From assembly GCA_963801255.1 (NCBI GenBank), contig CAWDEC010000004.1, forward strand, positions 124,001 through 188,000: a stretch of DNA of 64,000 nt, in the 5' to 3' direction. The translations under genes were made by a program, and so were the position numbers. Source of the DNA: JAICXG01 sp963801255 (GTDB taxonomy: Bacteria > Verrucomicrobiota > Verrucomicrobiia > Chthoniobacterales > UBA10450). Below, piece after piece: positions 35,777 through 46,629 of the stretch. Numbering within the stretch: position 1 is the stretch's first letter; each line of letters begins with the position of its first letter. Under the pieces are notes generated by a model, which saw only the letters and a list, made by a program, of their open reading frames with translations, was not told the DNA's origin and ran no database searches.

Positions 35777-35845
35777 CTGGCGGGAGCAGCGTTCCGCTTG
35801 AGAATCGGGCGACCAGGAATGTCGCCTCCCAGGTCCGCGCGGTGC

Positions 35846-36043
35846 TTACGAAAAATTGAAACGAAACTTTGCCCGCCCGCGCTTGGCGTTGGCCTTCGCT
35901 TTCCGCCGAGTCTTTTGCGAAGGCGTCTCGAAAGCACGCAGACGACGCACCTCTTCCAAAATCCCCTCGGCGTCCAATTTGTTTTTGAGACGTTTCAAGG
36001 CCCGGTCCACCGGTTCACCTTTACGAACGATCACTTCCGGCAT
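35846..36043 (-). CDS. rpsU: 30S ribosomal protein S21
   Basis: A 65-residue basic protein, MPEVIVRKGEPVDRALKRLK, with RRLRAFETPSQKTRRKAKAN and a basic tail, matches bS21. The length is typical. It binds near the 3' end of 16S rRNA in the platform. On the minus strand just after yajC-secDF, which lies upstream; convergent with the SUMF1 gene. Confidence 0.93.
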   Translation of the reverse strand: MPEVIVRKGEPVDRALKRLKNKLDAEGILEEVRRLRAFETPSQKTRRKAKANAKRGRAKFRFNFS

Positions 36044-36133
36044 CTACTTTTCTCCTGATCTTTAAAATTCAAAAAAACTCCCGAATTAGGCTAGCGACCT
36101 TACGACTCACCCCTTGCAGCGTCAACTCCACCT

Positions 36134-38479
36134 TTACGAAGCGGTGGAAGGGGTGGTTACGCTTGCCTTTTGTGTTATCTCGCGCCGCAAACTGCTCACG
36201 CCGCCCCCGCGCGCCCGCGTCCACCAAAGGACGATGGGCGAAGCGATGAAAACGGAGGAGTAGGTGCCCACGACCACGCCAATAATGATCGCCAGCGAAA
36301 AGTCACGCAGGACCGCGCCGCCTATCAGGAAAAGACAAAGAATCGGGATCAAAGTCACCGAACTCGTCAGAATGGTGCGGCTGAGCGTCTGGTTAATGCT
36401 GTCGTTCATGATCTGTTCGATCGTGCCGCGGCGCCCGCTGGCCAAACCCTCCCGGATGCGATCGTAGACGACGATCGTGTCGTTGATCGAATAACCGGCA
36501 ATGGTCAGCACCGCGCCCACCATGGTGAGCGTCAGCTCGCGGCCCATGAGCGAAAACATTCCGACCGTCATGAGCACGTCGTGCAACAAGGCAACGATGG
36601 CCCCGACGGCAAAGGACAACTCAAAGCGGAAGGTGACGTAAATCAGAATTCCGAAGATGCCCAATCCCAGCGCCCAGAGTGAGCTGCGGGCCAATTCCCC
36701 GCCGACGAGCGCGCCAACGCGCTCCTCACGTTCCACCTTGAACTGGCCGTTGGGAATGTGGTCCTGAATCGCGCGGTTCACTTTTTCACTGGTGTTGATC
36801 GGGCTACGAATGGTGATGAAGGCCCGGTCGCCTTGGACTGATTGTTGAATCGGCTCGTTATCCAATCCGATTGGTTTGAGCGCCTGCCGAACGTCCGCCA
36901 CCTGCACGCTTTTGGCGGCGCTTAACGAAAGCAGGTCGCCACCTCTGAAGTCCACGCCGAAATTGCGATCGCCGCGCACAACAAACGCCGTCGCGCCGGC
37001 GATAAGCAGAGCGAGCGAGCACATCGCGGCGAGAAACCCTTTGCCGAGAAAGTTGATGTGCTGCGAAGAAATGAGGTGCAGCATCGAAACCCGCTTGACC
37101 CTTCCCGTGTCGACGAACCAGCCGAACAAGTTTCGTCCAACAATGAGCGCGGTGAAAAGCGAGGCGAGAATCCCGAGCGTGAGTGAAATGGCGAAGCCCT
37201 TTATCGGCCCGCTCGCTTTCCAGAACAGGATTGCCGCAGTGATCAGCGTTGTCACGTTGGCATCGAGGATCGACGAGAAGGCTTTCTCGTACGCCGTTTG
37301 GAGCGCCACCTTCAGCGTCTTGCCCAAGGCAAGTTCCTCGCGCAATCGTTCGTAGATGAGCACGCTTGCGTCGACCGCCAGGCCGATTGTCAGGATGATG
37401 CCAGCGATGCCGGGGAGAGTGAGGACGAAGTTAAACATCGTCAGCGCCCCGATCAGGAGAATGATATTGACGATCAGAACGACGTTCGCGATGAGCCCGG
37501 CAAACTTGTAATAGATCACCACGAAAAGGAGCGTGATGGCGAGACCGAGCAGGCCGGCGAAAATACTGCTGCGAATCGAATCGAGTCCGAGTGTCGGCGA
37601 GACGCTTCGCTCCTCTTCCACGCTGACCGGCGTTTGCAATGGATTCTCCAGCACGCTGGCCAAACCACGCGCCTCCGGCTCGGTAAAATGTCCGGTAATG
37701 ATGGCGTCGCCGCCGTAAATCGCGGTGCGAATGCTGGGCGCCGACTGAATCGCTCCGTCCAGAACGATGGCGAAACGATGACCCACATTCGCCTCCGTGA
37801 TTTGGCCAAATTTTTTCGCGCCCTCGCTATCGAACTTGAGTTGTACCGTCCAGCCTTCGTTGCCGTAGTAAGCATTCGATTCGGTGACTCGATCGCCACC
37901 CAGGTCGGCTTTCTTCTTCACGAGAAGCCGTTCTTCTGTCGGCTTCTCGTTCGGATTGCTCGGCTCCATTTTGTAAGTCTCGATGCGATATTCCGGGGGA
38001 ATTACTTCCGTGCCGGCGTCGATAGCGCGCAGGCGCTCGCCGTTATCCGGATAAACGAGGCGAAACTCCAGTTTTGCCACGCGCGAAAGTTGCTGCCGTG
38101 CCTCGATGATTTTTGCCGGATCCAACCCCGGGATCTGCACGAGGATGCGATCCGTGCCGACTGGACTGATGACCGGCTCGCCGCCTCCGAAATAGTCGAC
38201 ACGCTTGCGAATCACCTCCACCGCCTGCTCCAAATTCGCCTTGGTCAGAGGACGGTCTCCCGGTTTCAGACGAATGAGAAAGGAAGTGCCGCCCTGAATG
38301 TCGAGTCCGAGCTGAATCTTTTTCTTCGGCGGCCAGATGGTGACGATACTAAAGGCAATCAGCAGGGCCATCAGCAGCGTCGCGATAAGACGTTTTCGCG
38401 GTCCGAAATCCGTCGCGAAGTACCACCCGAAGAGGACCAGCAAGAGAAGCCCGATAAAGAAAGTGAAGACAGGAGTCAT
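36134..38479 (-). CDS. secDF: SecD-SecF fused protein translocase subunit
   Basis: A single 781-residue chain carries both subunits. The SecD half has the N-terminal TM, the P1 head (QLGLDIQGGTSFLIRLKPGD), a periplasmic domain with DRILVQIPGLDPAKI, and a five-helix bundle around TLPGIAGIILTIGLAVDASVLIYERLRE. The SecF half begins around 490 with NFLGKGFLAAMCSLALLIAG and contains GVDFRGGDLL and YSINDTIVVYDRIREGLASG. It uses the proton-motive force to pull proteins through SecYEG. Fusion is typical of Verrucomicrobiota and several other phyla. One base separates it from the yajC stop. Confidence 0.96.
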   Translation of the reverse strand: MTPVFTFFIGLLLLVLFGWYFATDFGPRKRLIATLLMALLIAFSIVTIWPPKKKIQLGLDIQGGTSFLIRLKPGDRPLTKANLEQAVEVIRKRVDYFGGGEPVISPVGTDRILVQIPGLDPAKIIEARQQLSRVAKLEFRLVYPDNGERLRAIDAGTEVIPPEYRIETYKMEPSNPNEKPTEERLLVKKKADLGGDRVTESNAYYGNEGWTVQLKFDSEGAKKFGQITEANVGHRFAIVLDGAIQSAPSIRTAIYGGDAIITGHFTEPEARGLASVLENPLQTPVSVEEERSVSPTLGLDSIRSSIFAGLLGLAITLLFVVIYYKFAGLIANVVLIVNIILLIGALTMFNFVLTLPGIAGIILTIGLAVDASVLIYERLREELALGKTLKVALQTAYEKAFSSILDANVTTLITAAILFWKASGPIKGFAISLTLGILASLFTALIVGRNLFGWFVDTGRVKRVSMLHLISSQHINFLGKGFLAAMCSLALLIAGATAFVVRGDRNFGVDFRGGDLLSLSAAKSVQVADVRQALKPIGLDNEPIQQSVQGDRAFITIRSPINTSEKVNRAIQDHIPNGQFKVEREERVGALVGGELARSSLWALGLGIFGILIYVTFRFELSFAVGAIVALLHDVLMTVGMFSLMGRELTLTMVGAVLTIAGYSINDTIVVYDRIREGLASGRRGTIEQIMNDSINQTLSRTILTSSVTLIPILCLFLIGGAVLRDFSLAIIIGVVVGTYSSVFIASPIVLWWTRARGGGVSSLRREITQKASVTTPSTAS

Positions 38480-38480
38480 G

Positions 38481-38792
38481 TTAATTTGCGCTCGCCGGCT
38501 TTAGAACGTTGCTCACCGCCGATTTTTCCATCTCGATCTTCACGTTGTCCGCCACCTTTACGGTTACTGTTGTCTCTTTGACATTGGTGATCATTCCATG
38601 AATTCCGGCGGCGGTCACGATTCGATCGCCAGTTTTAAGCTCGGAAACGAGCCGTTGCTGCTCCTTTTGCCGTCGGGTTTGGGGTCGAATGAAAACGTAA
38701 TATGCGATGACGACAAAGAAGATGAGAGGAATAAACGAGGTGAGGGGATTAGGACCGGCCGCTTTGGCTTGAGCAAGAAAGGTAATGAGCAT
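38481..38792 (-). CDS. yajC: Preprotein translocase subunit YajC
   Basis: ATG 38792 (MLITFLAQAKAAG) gives a 103-residue protein typical for YajC; the longer frame from 38909 would add an unlikely 39-residue leader. One transmembrane helix (FIPLIFFVVIAYYVFIRPQT) is followed by RRQKEQQRLVSELKTGDRIV and the SH3-like end TAAGIHGMITNVKETTVTVK. It forms a complex with SecDF, whose gene follows at one base distance. Conserved yajC-secD(F) gene order. Confidence 0.94.
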   Translation of the reverse strand: MLITFLAQAKAAGPNPLTSFIPLIFFVVIAYYVFIRPQTRRQKEQQRLVSELKTGDRIVTAAGIHGMITNVKETTVTVKVADNVKIEMEKSAVSNVLKPASAN

Positions 38793-39018
38793 GTTCGAGA
38801 TGACCGGGCGCGGCAGCGAAAGCGCATCAGGTGCGACGGGCTGCCGGAGCGGCATTCCATTGAGCACAGCTGCGAGAGAAATGCAAGAGCTCGCTGCCAT
38901 TCGTGCCACCTTCTTGTCGCATTCTCGCCGTGCGATGTGACCGCTCGCCTGCCGTCAGAAGAGCCGAGACAAATGCGGTGAAATTTTACATGCCCACCTC
39001 GGGTGTTACCTTGCCGTC

Positions 39019-40608
39019 TTGAATCAAACACCGCCATTTCCGACGCCTGAAGAACTCCAGGCCAAGCTTACCGAGTTCATGAAATCGAACTTTGGCGAGA
39101 AGGTTTCCTTCGCCACGCTTCCCCAGGTCGATCGCTCTGAATCCGGCGAAGAAGAGAAGCCTCCCAAACGGTCCGACGATCAATTTGTCTTCGATTTCCT
39201 GCCGCGCGACATCAAGACGCATCTCGACCGTTTCGTGATCCAACAGGACGAAGCGAAGAAGGTCCTCTCGATTGCCGTCTGCGATCACTACAACCACGTC
39301 AACTACGTCCGCCAGCTTGAGAGCGAAGACGCTGTCCGCGCCGAGGAAACCGAGTACGCCAAACAAAACGTCATTCTTGTCGGCCCCACCGGCGTCGGGA
39401 AAACCTATTTGGTCAAGCACATTGCCGACCTGATCAAGGTTCCGTTCGTTAAGGCGGACGCGACCAAATTTAGCGAAACAGGCTACGTCGGCGGCGACGT
39501 CGAAGATCTCGTTCGGGAGCTGGTCCAGAAGGCCGATGGCGATGTCGCGCTCGCCCAATTCGGAATCATCTACATCGACGAAATCGACAAGCTGGCCTCG
39601 GCCTCCAATATGATTGGTCGCGACGTAAGTGGTCGCGGAGTGCAGACAACGCTTCTTAAATTAATGGAGGAAACCGAAGTCCCGCTGCGCAGTGCCAATG
39701 ATTTGCAGGGTCAGCTCCAGGCGGCGTTCGAATTCCAACGACGCGGAAAAGTAAAACGCGAGACCATCAGCACCCGGCACATTCTCTTTGTCGTCAGCGG
39801 CGCGTTTGAGCGGTTGAAAGCGCAGGTCTCAAAGCGCCTTGCGCAAGGTCAGATCGGTTTTCAGGCCGAGCCCACCAAGGTGCTCGACAACGAGGTTTTC
39901 AAGCATGTCACCACAGGTGATTTCGTCGAGTACGGTTTTGAGCCGGAATTCATCGGCCGTTTACCCGTGCGCGTGGTCTGTGAAGAGCTTACGGCAGACG
40001 ATATTTATAAGATCATGAAGTATTCCGAGGGCAGCATCCTTCGGCAATATGAACGTGCTTTCCGCGCCTACGGGATTGAGATCAGTTTCGACGACGCAGC
40101 CCTCCACCTGATGGCGGAGGCGGCCGCACTCGAAAAGACCGGGGCGCGCGGCTTGCTTACTGTCTGGGAAAAGTTGTTCCGCAATTACAAATACCATCTC
40201 GCTGGCTCCGGTCTCTCGCAGTTGCGCGTGACCGAAGAGCTGGTCCGCGAACCGCAGCTCGTTCTTGATCGGCTCATGGCTGAAGGATTGCAGCTGGAGA
40301 AGGAGATTTTGCGCCAACAGGCTGTCGTGTTTGCTGAGAGCTACTCACGAGAGCACGCCCTCGAGCTGCGCTTCGACGACTCGGCGCTGGATCGTTTGGT
40401 CGAGCGCGCGGAAGCCGAACGAATGAACATGCTCGATCTTTGCGCGCATCTTTTCAGGGATTTCCAGTTTGGCCTCAGTCTGATCAAGAAAAACACCGGC
40501 AGGCATGAGTTTGTCCTCAACGCGGCGGCGGTCGATGCGCCCGATAAATTTCTCAGCGAACTGGTATTGCAATCCTATCGACCAGGCGGCGATCGCCCGG
40601 GCGAATGA
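39019..40608 (+). CDS. ClpX-like AAA+ ATPase without zinc-binding domain, C-terminal extension
   Basis: A 529-residue protein, TTG start at 39019. It has Walker A LVGPTGVGKTYLVKHI, pore loop SETGYVGGDVEDLVRELV, Walker B GIIYIDEIDKLASASNMIG, and sensor/VSGAFERL. The IGF loop needed for ClpP docking is present (QGQIGFQAEPTKV). The N-terminal C4 zinc finger of canonical ClpX is absent and replaced by a 60-residue, disordered segment (ELQAKLTEFMKSNFGEKV). About 110 extra C-terminal residues (AVVFAESYSREHALELRFDD onward) are unusual. It may be the main ClpX of the lineage or a second ATPase; clpP is not in the window. Overlaps the next gene by 4 bases. Confidence 0.85.
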   Translation: MNQTPPFPTPEELQAKLTEFMKSNFGEKVSFATLPQVDRSESGEEEKPPKRSDDQFVFDFLPRDIKTHLDRFVIQQDEAKKVLSIAVCDHYNHVNYVRQLESEDAVRAEETEYAKQNVILVGPTGVGKTYLVKHIADLIKVPFVKADATKFSETGYVGGDVEDLVRELVQKADGDVALAQFGIIYIDEIDKLASASNMIGRDVSGRGVQTTLLKLMEETEVPLRSANDLQGQLQAAFEFQRRGKVKRETISTRHILFVVSGAFERLKAQVSKRLAQGQIGFQAEPTKVLDNEVFKHVTTGDFVEYGFEPEFIGRLPVRVVCEELTADDIYKIMKYSEGSILRQYERAFRAYGIEISFDDAALHLMAEAAALEKTGARGLLTVWEKLFRNYKYHLAGSGLSQLRVTEELVREPQLVLDRLMAEGLQLEKEILRQQAVVFAESYSREHALELRFDDSALDRLVERAEAERMNMLDLCAHLFRDFQFGLSLIKKNTGRHEFVLNAAAVDAPDKFLSELVLQSYRPGGDRPGE

Positions 40609-41870
40609 AGCGCGCGCTGCTGGGCACTCTTTGGATCGGTGCGGTTGCAGCCGCGGTCGCCATTGGCCTCCAGCTAGGTGGAGCGCTCGTGCGCCCAGAC
40701 ACGGCCATCGCGAAAACGCTTGGCCTAACGCCTAACGAAACGTCACCGTTTGTCGATCTGCTCGTCGCGGCAACGCTCAGCTTTGCCGTGGCCTGGACAA
40801 TGTTGGAAGTCGAAGATGTCCGGCGTCGCGCCACGATCTTTTTCCTTCTCGTTCTCGAATTGATAGGCGCCGCCTGGATTCTGCGCCTTTTCGCAGTCTC
40901 GTTTGCACCACTGCCCGGGATCATCGCCGCGATGGTTGCGACCGCTTTGGTCGTCGCGCTCGGCGCGACCAGGTCGGGCCGGCAACGCCACGCCGCCACG
41001 CGACTTTTTCGCGGCCGCCTCGCGCAGTCTGCCTCTGATCGCCTAACGGAAAGCGAAGCACTCGATTTCTCCCAGCCGATCACACGCGAGGCGAGTTTCG
41101 TTTTCTGCGAAATCGCAAATGAAGCCGACCTGATCGATGAGCTGACGACGGCTGATTGTACGCAATTGACCGGCGAGTTTATCAAGTTGGCGACCGGGAA
41201 ATTTTTGCACGAGGGCGGTTACTTGCACGCTGCCGATGGCGAAGGCATTCGCGTCCTTTTTGGCTTTCCGGAGAAGAGTCAACGTCACGCTCTCGATGCG
41301 GCGCGCGCTGCCCTCTCATTTCGAGAAAGCTTCGCCGAGGCTGCCAGGAGCAAACCGGATTCGTTAGGCAAAATTGATTTGCGCATCGGCATCAGCTCTG
41401 GCGTGATTGTCGCGACTGTGCGCGACGGCGTCCCCGGCGGTGAAATCGTCCTTGCCGGCGAACCGCTCGAAGTCGCGCGCCGTCTTGCTCGCGCCAATCA
41501 AATCTATGGTTCGCGGATCCTTATTGGCCCGCGCACCTTCAGCGCCGCAGGCAAAGAAATCCTGGCGCGTCCGATCGATTTCCTGCGCAACGCGGACGCC
41601 CACCAACGATTGGAAGTCTACGAACTGCTCACACTTGCCGAACAAGCCGGCCCCGAACAAGTCGCGCGACGCGATCAATTCTGGAAGGCGGTCGTTTACT
41701 TTCGGGAGCACCGTTGGAATGAGGCCTTCGCCCAATTTCTTGAGGTGAAAAGCAGCAACGGCGCAACCGACCCGGCTCTGGAGTGGTACTTGCGTCGTCT
41801 TAGTCCGGTTTGCCTGAAGATGGCGGGCGAGCCCACCCCGGCTGCGGAACCATTCGTCCCGTCGCCGTGA
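40605..41870 (+). CDS. Membrane protein with nucleotide cyclase-like domain (probably degenerate)
   Basis: The 421-residue protein has an N-terminal four-helix membrane region (LLGTLWIGAVAAAVAIGLQL; LLVAATLSFAVAWTMLEVE; LLVLELIGAAWILRLFAVSF; GIIAAMVATALVVALGATR). A class III adenylate/guanylate cyclase fold follows (residues 170-355): FVFCEIANEADLIDEL, GYLHAADGEGIRVLFGF and IDLRIGISSGVIVATVRDG. At the metal-binding positions FxD and GDG the sequence has Glu (CEIAN; GEG). Catalysis is therefore doubtful. The C-terminal region (YFREHRWNEAFAQFLEV) looks TPR-like. Overlaps ClpX-like and recR genes by 4 bases each. Confidence 0.75.
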   Translation: MKRALLGTLWIGAVAAAVAIGLQLGGALVRPDTAIAKTLGLTPNETSPFVDLLVAATLSFAVAWTMLEVEDVRRRATIFFLLVLELIGAAWILRLFAVSFAPLPGIIAAMVATALVVALGATRSGRQRHAATRLFRGRLAQSASDRLTESEALDFSQPITREASFVFCEIANEADLIDELTTADCTQLTGEFIKLATGKFLHEGGYLHAADGEGIRVLFGFPEKSQRHALDAARAALSFRESFAEAARSKPDSLGKIDLRIGISSGVIVATVRDGVPGGEIVLAGEPLEVARRLARANQIYGSRILIGPRTFSAAGKEILARPIDFLRNADAHQRLEVYELLTLAEQAGPEQVARRDQFWKAVVYFREHRWNEAFAQFLEVKSSNGATDPALEWYLRRLSPVCLKMAGEPTPAAEPFVPSP

Positions 41871-42472
41871 GACGAACGGAATATCCGGCCGCGATCCGCG
41901 ACCTCATCGCTCAGTTGCGCCAGATGCCGGGCGTTGGCCCGCGCTCCGCGGAACGAATCGCTCTCTGGATCGTTCAGTCGCGCGACCAGCAACCTGAAGG
42001 CATTGCCGGCGCAATTACGGCCGCGCGGACCGCCATCCGGCCGTGCACGCTCTGCGGATTTTTTGCCACGAACCAACTCTGCGAAATCTGTGCCGACGAT
42101 TCGCGCTCCAGGGACTTACTCTGCGTGGTCGAACAACCGACCGACATTTTGCCTTTGGAAAGGACAAGCGCCTTTCGCGGACTCTATCATTCGTTAGGCG
42201 GACGCATCTCACCGCTCGACCGCGTCGCGCCCGAAGATTTGACCGTCGACGCACTGATCGAAAGAGTGGAAAAGGACTCGCCTAACGAGATTATCTTTGC
42301 CCTTTCCGCTGATGTGGAAGGTGAAGCAACCACGAACTATCTCGTCGAGCTCTTAAGAAAGTATCCGGTAACTCTCACCCGTCTCGCCCGCGGGTTGCCC
42401 GCGGGCGGCGGGTTGGAGTCAGCCGATGAGCTAACTCTCCATCGTGCCCTATCCGGTCGAACAAGGTTATAG
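41867..42472 (+). CDS. recR: Recombination protein RecR
   Basis: The start is GTG 41867 overlapping the cyclase-like stop; the longer frame starts inside that gene. The 201-residue product has the helix-hairpin-helix (LIAQLRQMPGVGPRSAERIA), the zinc site RPCTLCGFFATNQLCEICAD, the Toprim part LLCVVEQPTDILPLERTS, RGLYHSLGGRISPLDRVAPE, and EIIFALSADVEGEATTNYL. It acts with RecF/RecO in loading RecA on gaps. Length is typical. Confidence 0.94.
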   Translation: MRRTEYPAAIRDLIAQLRQMPGVGPRSAERIALWIVQSRDQQPEGIAGAITAARTAIRPCTLCGFFATNQLCEICADDSRSRDLLCVVEQPTDILPLERTSAFRGLYHSLGGRISPLDRVAPEDLTVDALIERVEKDSPNEIIFALSADVEGEATTNYLVELLRKYPVTLTRLARGLPAGGGLESADELTLHRALSGRTRL

Positions 42473-42759
42473 GGAGTTAAGTGGTTGGATAACCTGGTAC
42501 GACTAGAGGCTGTGAAGGAGAGGTTACTCAATCCTGCTTACCGCCGCTTCGGCTAGACATTGTTCACATCCGTTAGAAAGTGGCCGCAAGAGGTTTGTGC
42601 GGAGGCAGAAACTCCATCCGCACATGAGATCAGTTACTCCTTGCTTTTCAAAATTACAGTACTGCGTAAGGCAGTTAGTAAAGCAGGCGGTTGAGTCAAC
42701 AACCGCCCGCCTTGCTCGACTCTCTGCCTGGGCACTACGCCTTTCCCCGGGCTACAGCC
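42473..42759. other. Gap without recognisable feature
   Basis: No tRNA, riboswitch or strong terminator was recognised between recR and the convergent FG-GAP gene. The stretch is A/T-richer than its neighbours. Confidence 0.6.
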
Positions 42760-45057
42760 TTACTTCGAACGGGTCATGTTCTTCACCAGCACCACCTGGT
42801 TAAGGTGAGTTCCCAACGCGATACTCGGCTGGAAACCCGCGAAGGTGATGGCTGTCGCAGAGTCGTTTATGCCACCACCGAACACTGTGGCCGTTCCCAG
42901 GGTGCCGTCGCCGTTCCCAAGCAACACTGCCATGGTCTGGGCAAAGCCGTCGGGAGCGGCAACGTCAAGGGCTCCGTCTCCGTTGAAGTCCGCCAGCACC
43001 AGCTTGGGAATGAAGGCAAACGTGGCGCCGTTCCCCTCGGAGAACACGCCCGAAGACGTGAAGTGTCCGTTGCCATCATTCAGCACGATTTCGGTCAAGC
43101 CGTCTTCTTCAACCGCGAAGTCCATAATCCCATCGTTGTTGAAGTCACCTGCTTCGAAGTCAAAGAAGATCGTGGTGAAGGCACTGCGTATCAGCGCGGG
43201 GATAGCCGCCTGGAAAGTCCCATCACCATTGCCGAACTGCACCGATACACGGTTGTCGTCGAATTCCGAAATATAAGCGATGTCTTGTTTGCCATCATTG
43301 TTGAAATCACCGCTCAAAATATTCGAGAACACCGTAAACCGGGGGAAGGTAACTACGGTCTGCGCCGGAGCGAATCCATTGTTCCCGTTGCCGAGCAGCA
43401 ACGTGACCGCAGCAACACCAGCGCTGGTTCCGAAATCTGCTACCACGACATCGGGATTGCCATCGCCGTTGAAATCACCGCTGGCGATCCCAACCGGGAA
43501 ATCACCCGCCGCAAAATTCGCTGGCGCCTGGAACGATCCGTCTCCGTTGCCAAGTAGCAGAGAAACCCCGCCACGATCCGTCGCCAAGTTCCCAAAGTTG
43601 GTAACCACAAGATCGAGATGTCCATCGTGATTAAAGTCGGTTGCAGTTAGCCCTTCCGGTTGAGTTCCCGTCGAAAATGCCTTTGCCGGCCCGAACCCAC
43701 CCTTGTTCGTGCCAAGCAAAATCTCCACCGCTTGACCGATCTTGTTTACTCCGGTATCGACCAACGCCAAATCCGGCAACCCATCTCCATTGAAGTCAGC
43801 AGAGATGATCTGGTTGGGAAAGTCTGTCGCGATCGGAAGGCCAGCCCCAATATCTACAAACTTGCCATTTCCTTTTCCCAACACAACGGAAACGGTGTTG
43901 GAGTCGAAATTGGCCGTGATGTAGTCGGTCTTGCCATCCTGATTAAAGTCACCCGTGGCAAGCGCCGTCGGGGTGCGTCCGGAGGGCACATTAGTTGCCG
44001 GGCCGAACTTGCCGGTGCCATCGCCAACCAGAAGGGCGACGTTGCTCAAACTGCCGTTGGTCACCAGCAAGTCATCTTTGCCATCGGCATTGAAGTCGGC
44101 CAAACGCATGGCATCCGCGCCCGTGCCAGCATGGAGAATACGCGCGGCTTGGAAGGTGCCGTCGCCGTTTCCACGGAGTTCGGAAACGTCGCCCATCCTC
44201 AAAGTGCTTACCAGCACATCCAGCTTGTTGTCCTTATTTAAGTCCTTTACCAGAACCTGCTGCGGGGTCTTCTCGGTCGGAATGAATGTTGTAGAACTCA
44301 CTCCGCCGTTACCATCCCCGAGCAGGATCGCCAGCGTATTCGCGTTGGGTCCTTGGTTATGTCCTTCGGCCGTGCCGGAGTTAGCCACCGCCAGGTCGAG
44401 CTTGCCGTCACCGTTGAAATCCCCGGCGGCGATTCCATCTGGCCCCATGCCTACCGTGATATTTTTCGCGGCGTCAAACGTACCGTCTCCACGTCCGAGA
44501 AAAATCGAGACCGTGTTGGAACCAAGGTTGGTTACCGCCAGATCGATCTTGCGGTCGCCGTTCAAGTCCGCGGCGACAATGCGGTCCGGGGCCACGCCCG
44601 CCTTCAACACCTGGGGAGTGCCCAGGTTCCCCGCGCCATCTCCCAGCAGGATGGAGAGGCCGCTGGAACTGGTTTCTGCGACATCATTCTTGCCGTCGCC
44701 GTTAAAGTCTGCGACCGCCACGTCAACGGGAAATGCGCAGCCGCAACCGAACAGAGCGAATGGCTGGAAGGTGCCATCGCGATTGCCCAGCAGCACGCTC
44801 ACGCCACTGGTATTGCCATCGTCGAGTAAGAGGTCGAGAACGCCATCGCCATTCAGGTCCGCCGTGACCATGCTGTGTGGGCCGTCCGAGGCGAGATAAT
44901 CGCGATGATCGACGAATTTGGGAAGTGTCGGCGAGCTGTCATCACCACTTTCGCCGGTGATAGTCACATCAGCCGTCGGTGTCGTCTGTGCAGACAGTGC
45001 CAGCGGCACTGTGAGTAGAATTAAACCTAGGTATGCTAGGGTAAGGTAGTTTTTCAT
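42760..45057 (-). CDS. Exported FG-GAP/VCBS repeat protein
   Basis: ATG 45057 gives MKNYLTLAYLGLILLTVPLA, a good signal peptide; the longer frame from 45099 lacks one. The approximately 765-residue chain holds about 13 FG-GAP-type calcium-binding repeats (each DxNxDGxxD, for example DLNGDGVLDLLLDDG, DFNGDGKNDVAETSS, DFNHDGHLDLVVTNF) alternating with LLGxGDGTF motifs. The repeats make a beta-propeller-like extracellular structure with Ca2+ sites. Common in Verrucomicrobiota and Planctomycetota, possibly adhesion or polysaccharide binding. The CCTAACGA octamer is absent from this gene. Confidence 0.9.
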   Translation of the reverse strand: MKNYLTLAYLGLILLTVPLALSAQTTPTADVTITGESGDDSSPTLPKFVDHRDYLASDGPHSMVTADLNGDGVLDLLLDDGNTSGVSVLLGNRDGTFQPFALFGCGCAFPVDVAVADFNGDGKNDVAETSSSGLSILLGDGAGNLGTPQVLKAGVAPDRIVAADLNGDRKIDLAVTNLGSNTVSIFLGRGDGTFDAAKNITVGMGPDGIAAGDFNGDGKLDLAVANSGTAEGHNQGPNANTLAILLGDGNGGVSSTTFIPTEKTPQQVLVKDLNKDNKLDVLVSTLRMGDVSELRGNGDGTFQAARILHAGTGADAMRLADFNADGKDDLLVTNGSLSNVALLVGDGTGKFGPATNVPSGRTPTALATGDFNQDGKTDYITANFDSNTVSVVLGKGNGKFVDIGAGLPIATDFPNQIISADFNGDGLPDLALVDTGVNKIGQAVEILLGTNKGGFGPAKAFSTGTQPEGLTATDFNHDGHLDLVVTNFGNLATDRGGVSLLLGNGDGSFQAPANFAAGDFPVGIASGDFNGDGNPDVVVADFGTSAGVAAVTLLLGNGNNGFAPAQTVVTFPRFTVFSNILSGDFNNDGKQDIAYISEFDDNRVSVQFGNGDGTFQAAIPALIRSAFTTIFFDFEAGDFNNDGIMDFAVEEDGLTEIVLNDGNGHFTSSGVFSEGNGATFAFIPKLVLADFNGDGALDVAAPDGFAQTMAVLLGNGDGTLGTATVFGGGINDSATAITFAGFQPSIALGTHLNQVVLVKNMTRSK

Positions 45058-45330
45058 GGGTCCGACTCTCATACCTTCTTGCAGGATTGCCTGCTTCATT
45101 CCGTAACAACTTAGAAAGATTGTCGGCGCCCCTCGGCAGACGAGCGTTCTTTTCGGAGACCTGGCCTCCGACGCCGGTTAATTGCGCAGCGTCCTGGCTA
45201 CTCCTTGTCTCGTTAGGCAGCGCCGCTTCGCACCTGGAGCTAACTCGGCGATTCAGGGGTGATCGCTATCATTTACGCAGACTAAGGAGATAGGTATAAG
45301 AATTCGCGAGCGAATGTCCGGCACCAAGCC

Positions 45331-46209
<879 letters not shown>

Positions 46210-46629
46210 CCCAGAAACGAATCAGCGTCGGACCGGTTGCGATTGGTTTCGCGGCCTTCTCTGCAACCTCGTCGCCTTCGCATTTGTCGAGCGCGGTAAG
46301 TAGGTCCGCGGGCACGATCGGCTTGACGAGATAATTGTCCGCGCCGGTAGCGAAAGCGGTGTCGCGATCGTTGGCGAAACGGCTCACGCCGGTAAGCAGG
46401 ACGCGCATGGATTTGAGGTGCGGTTGCTCGCGAATGACGCGACAAACTTTGAACCCGTTGCGTTTTGGTGTGCGCAGGTCGCAGATGACGGCAGCGGGAG
46501 CGTTTTTCTCGATCATCTCCAGGCCTGTCTCGCCATCTTCGGCTTCAAGAATGCGCCAGCCCTGACCGGTCAGGCACTGGGCAATGAGAGCGCGGGAAAG
46601 CGCGTCGTTGTCGATCAGGACGAGGGTTT

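Noticed and set aside
37298..38581. 427-residue frame on the plus strand opposite secDF
   Set aside because: It is antisense to a gene with unmistakable SecDF motifs; composition (many Asp, Arg, His) is that of a shadow frame.
43955..44899. 314-residue frame antisense to the FG-GAP gene
   Set aside because: The repetitive Ser/Pro composition mirrors the FG-GAP repeats on the other strand.
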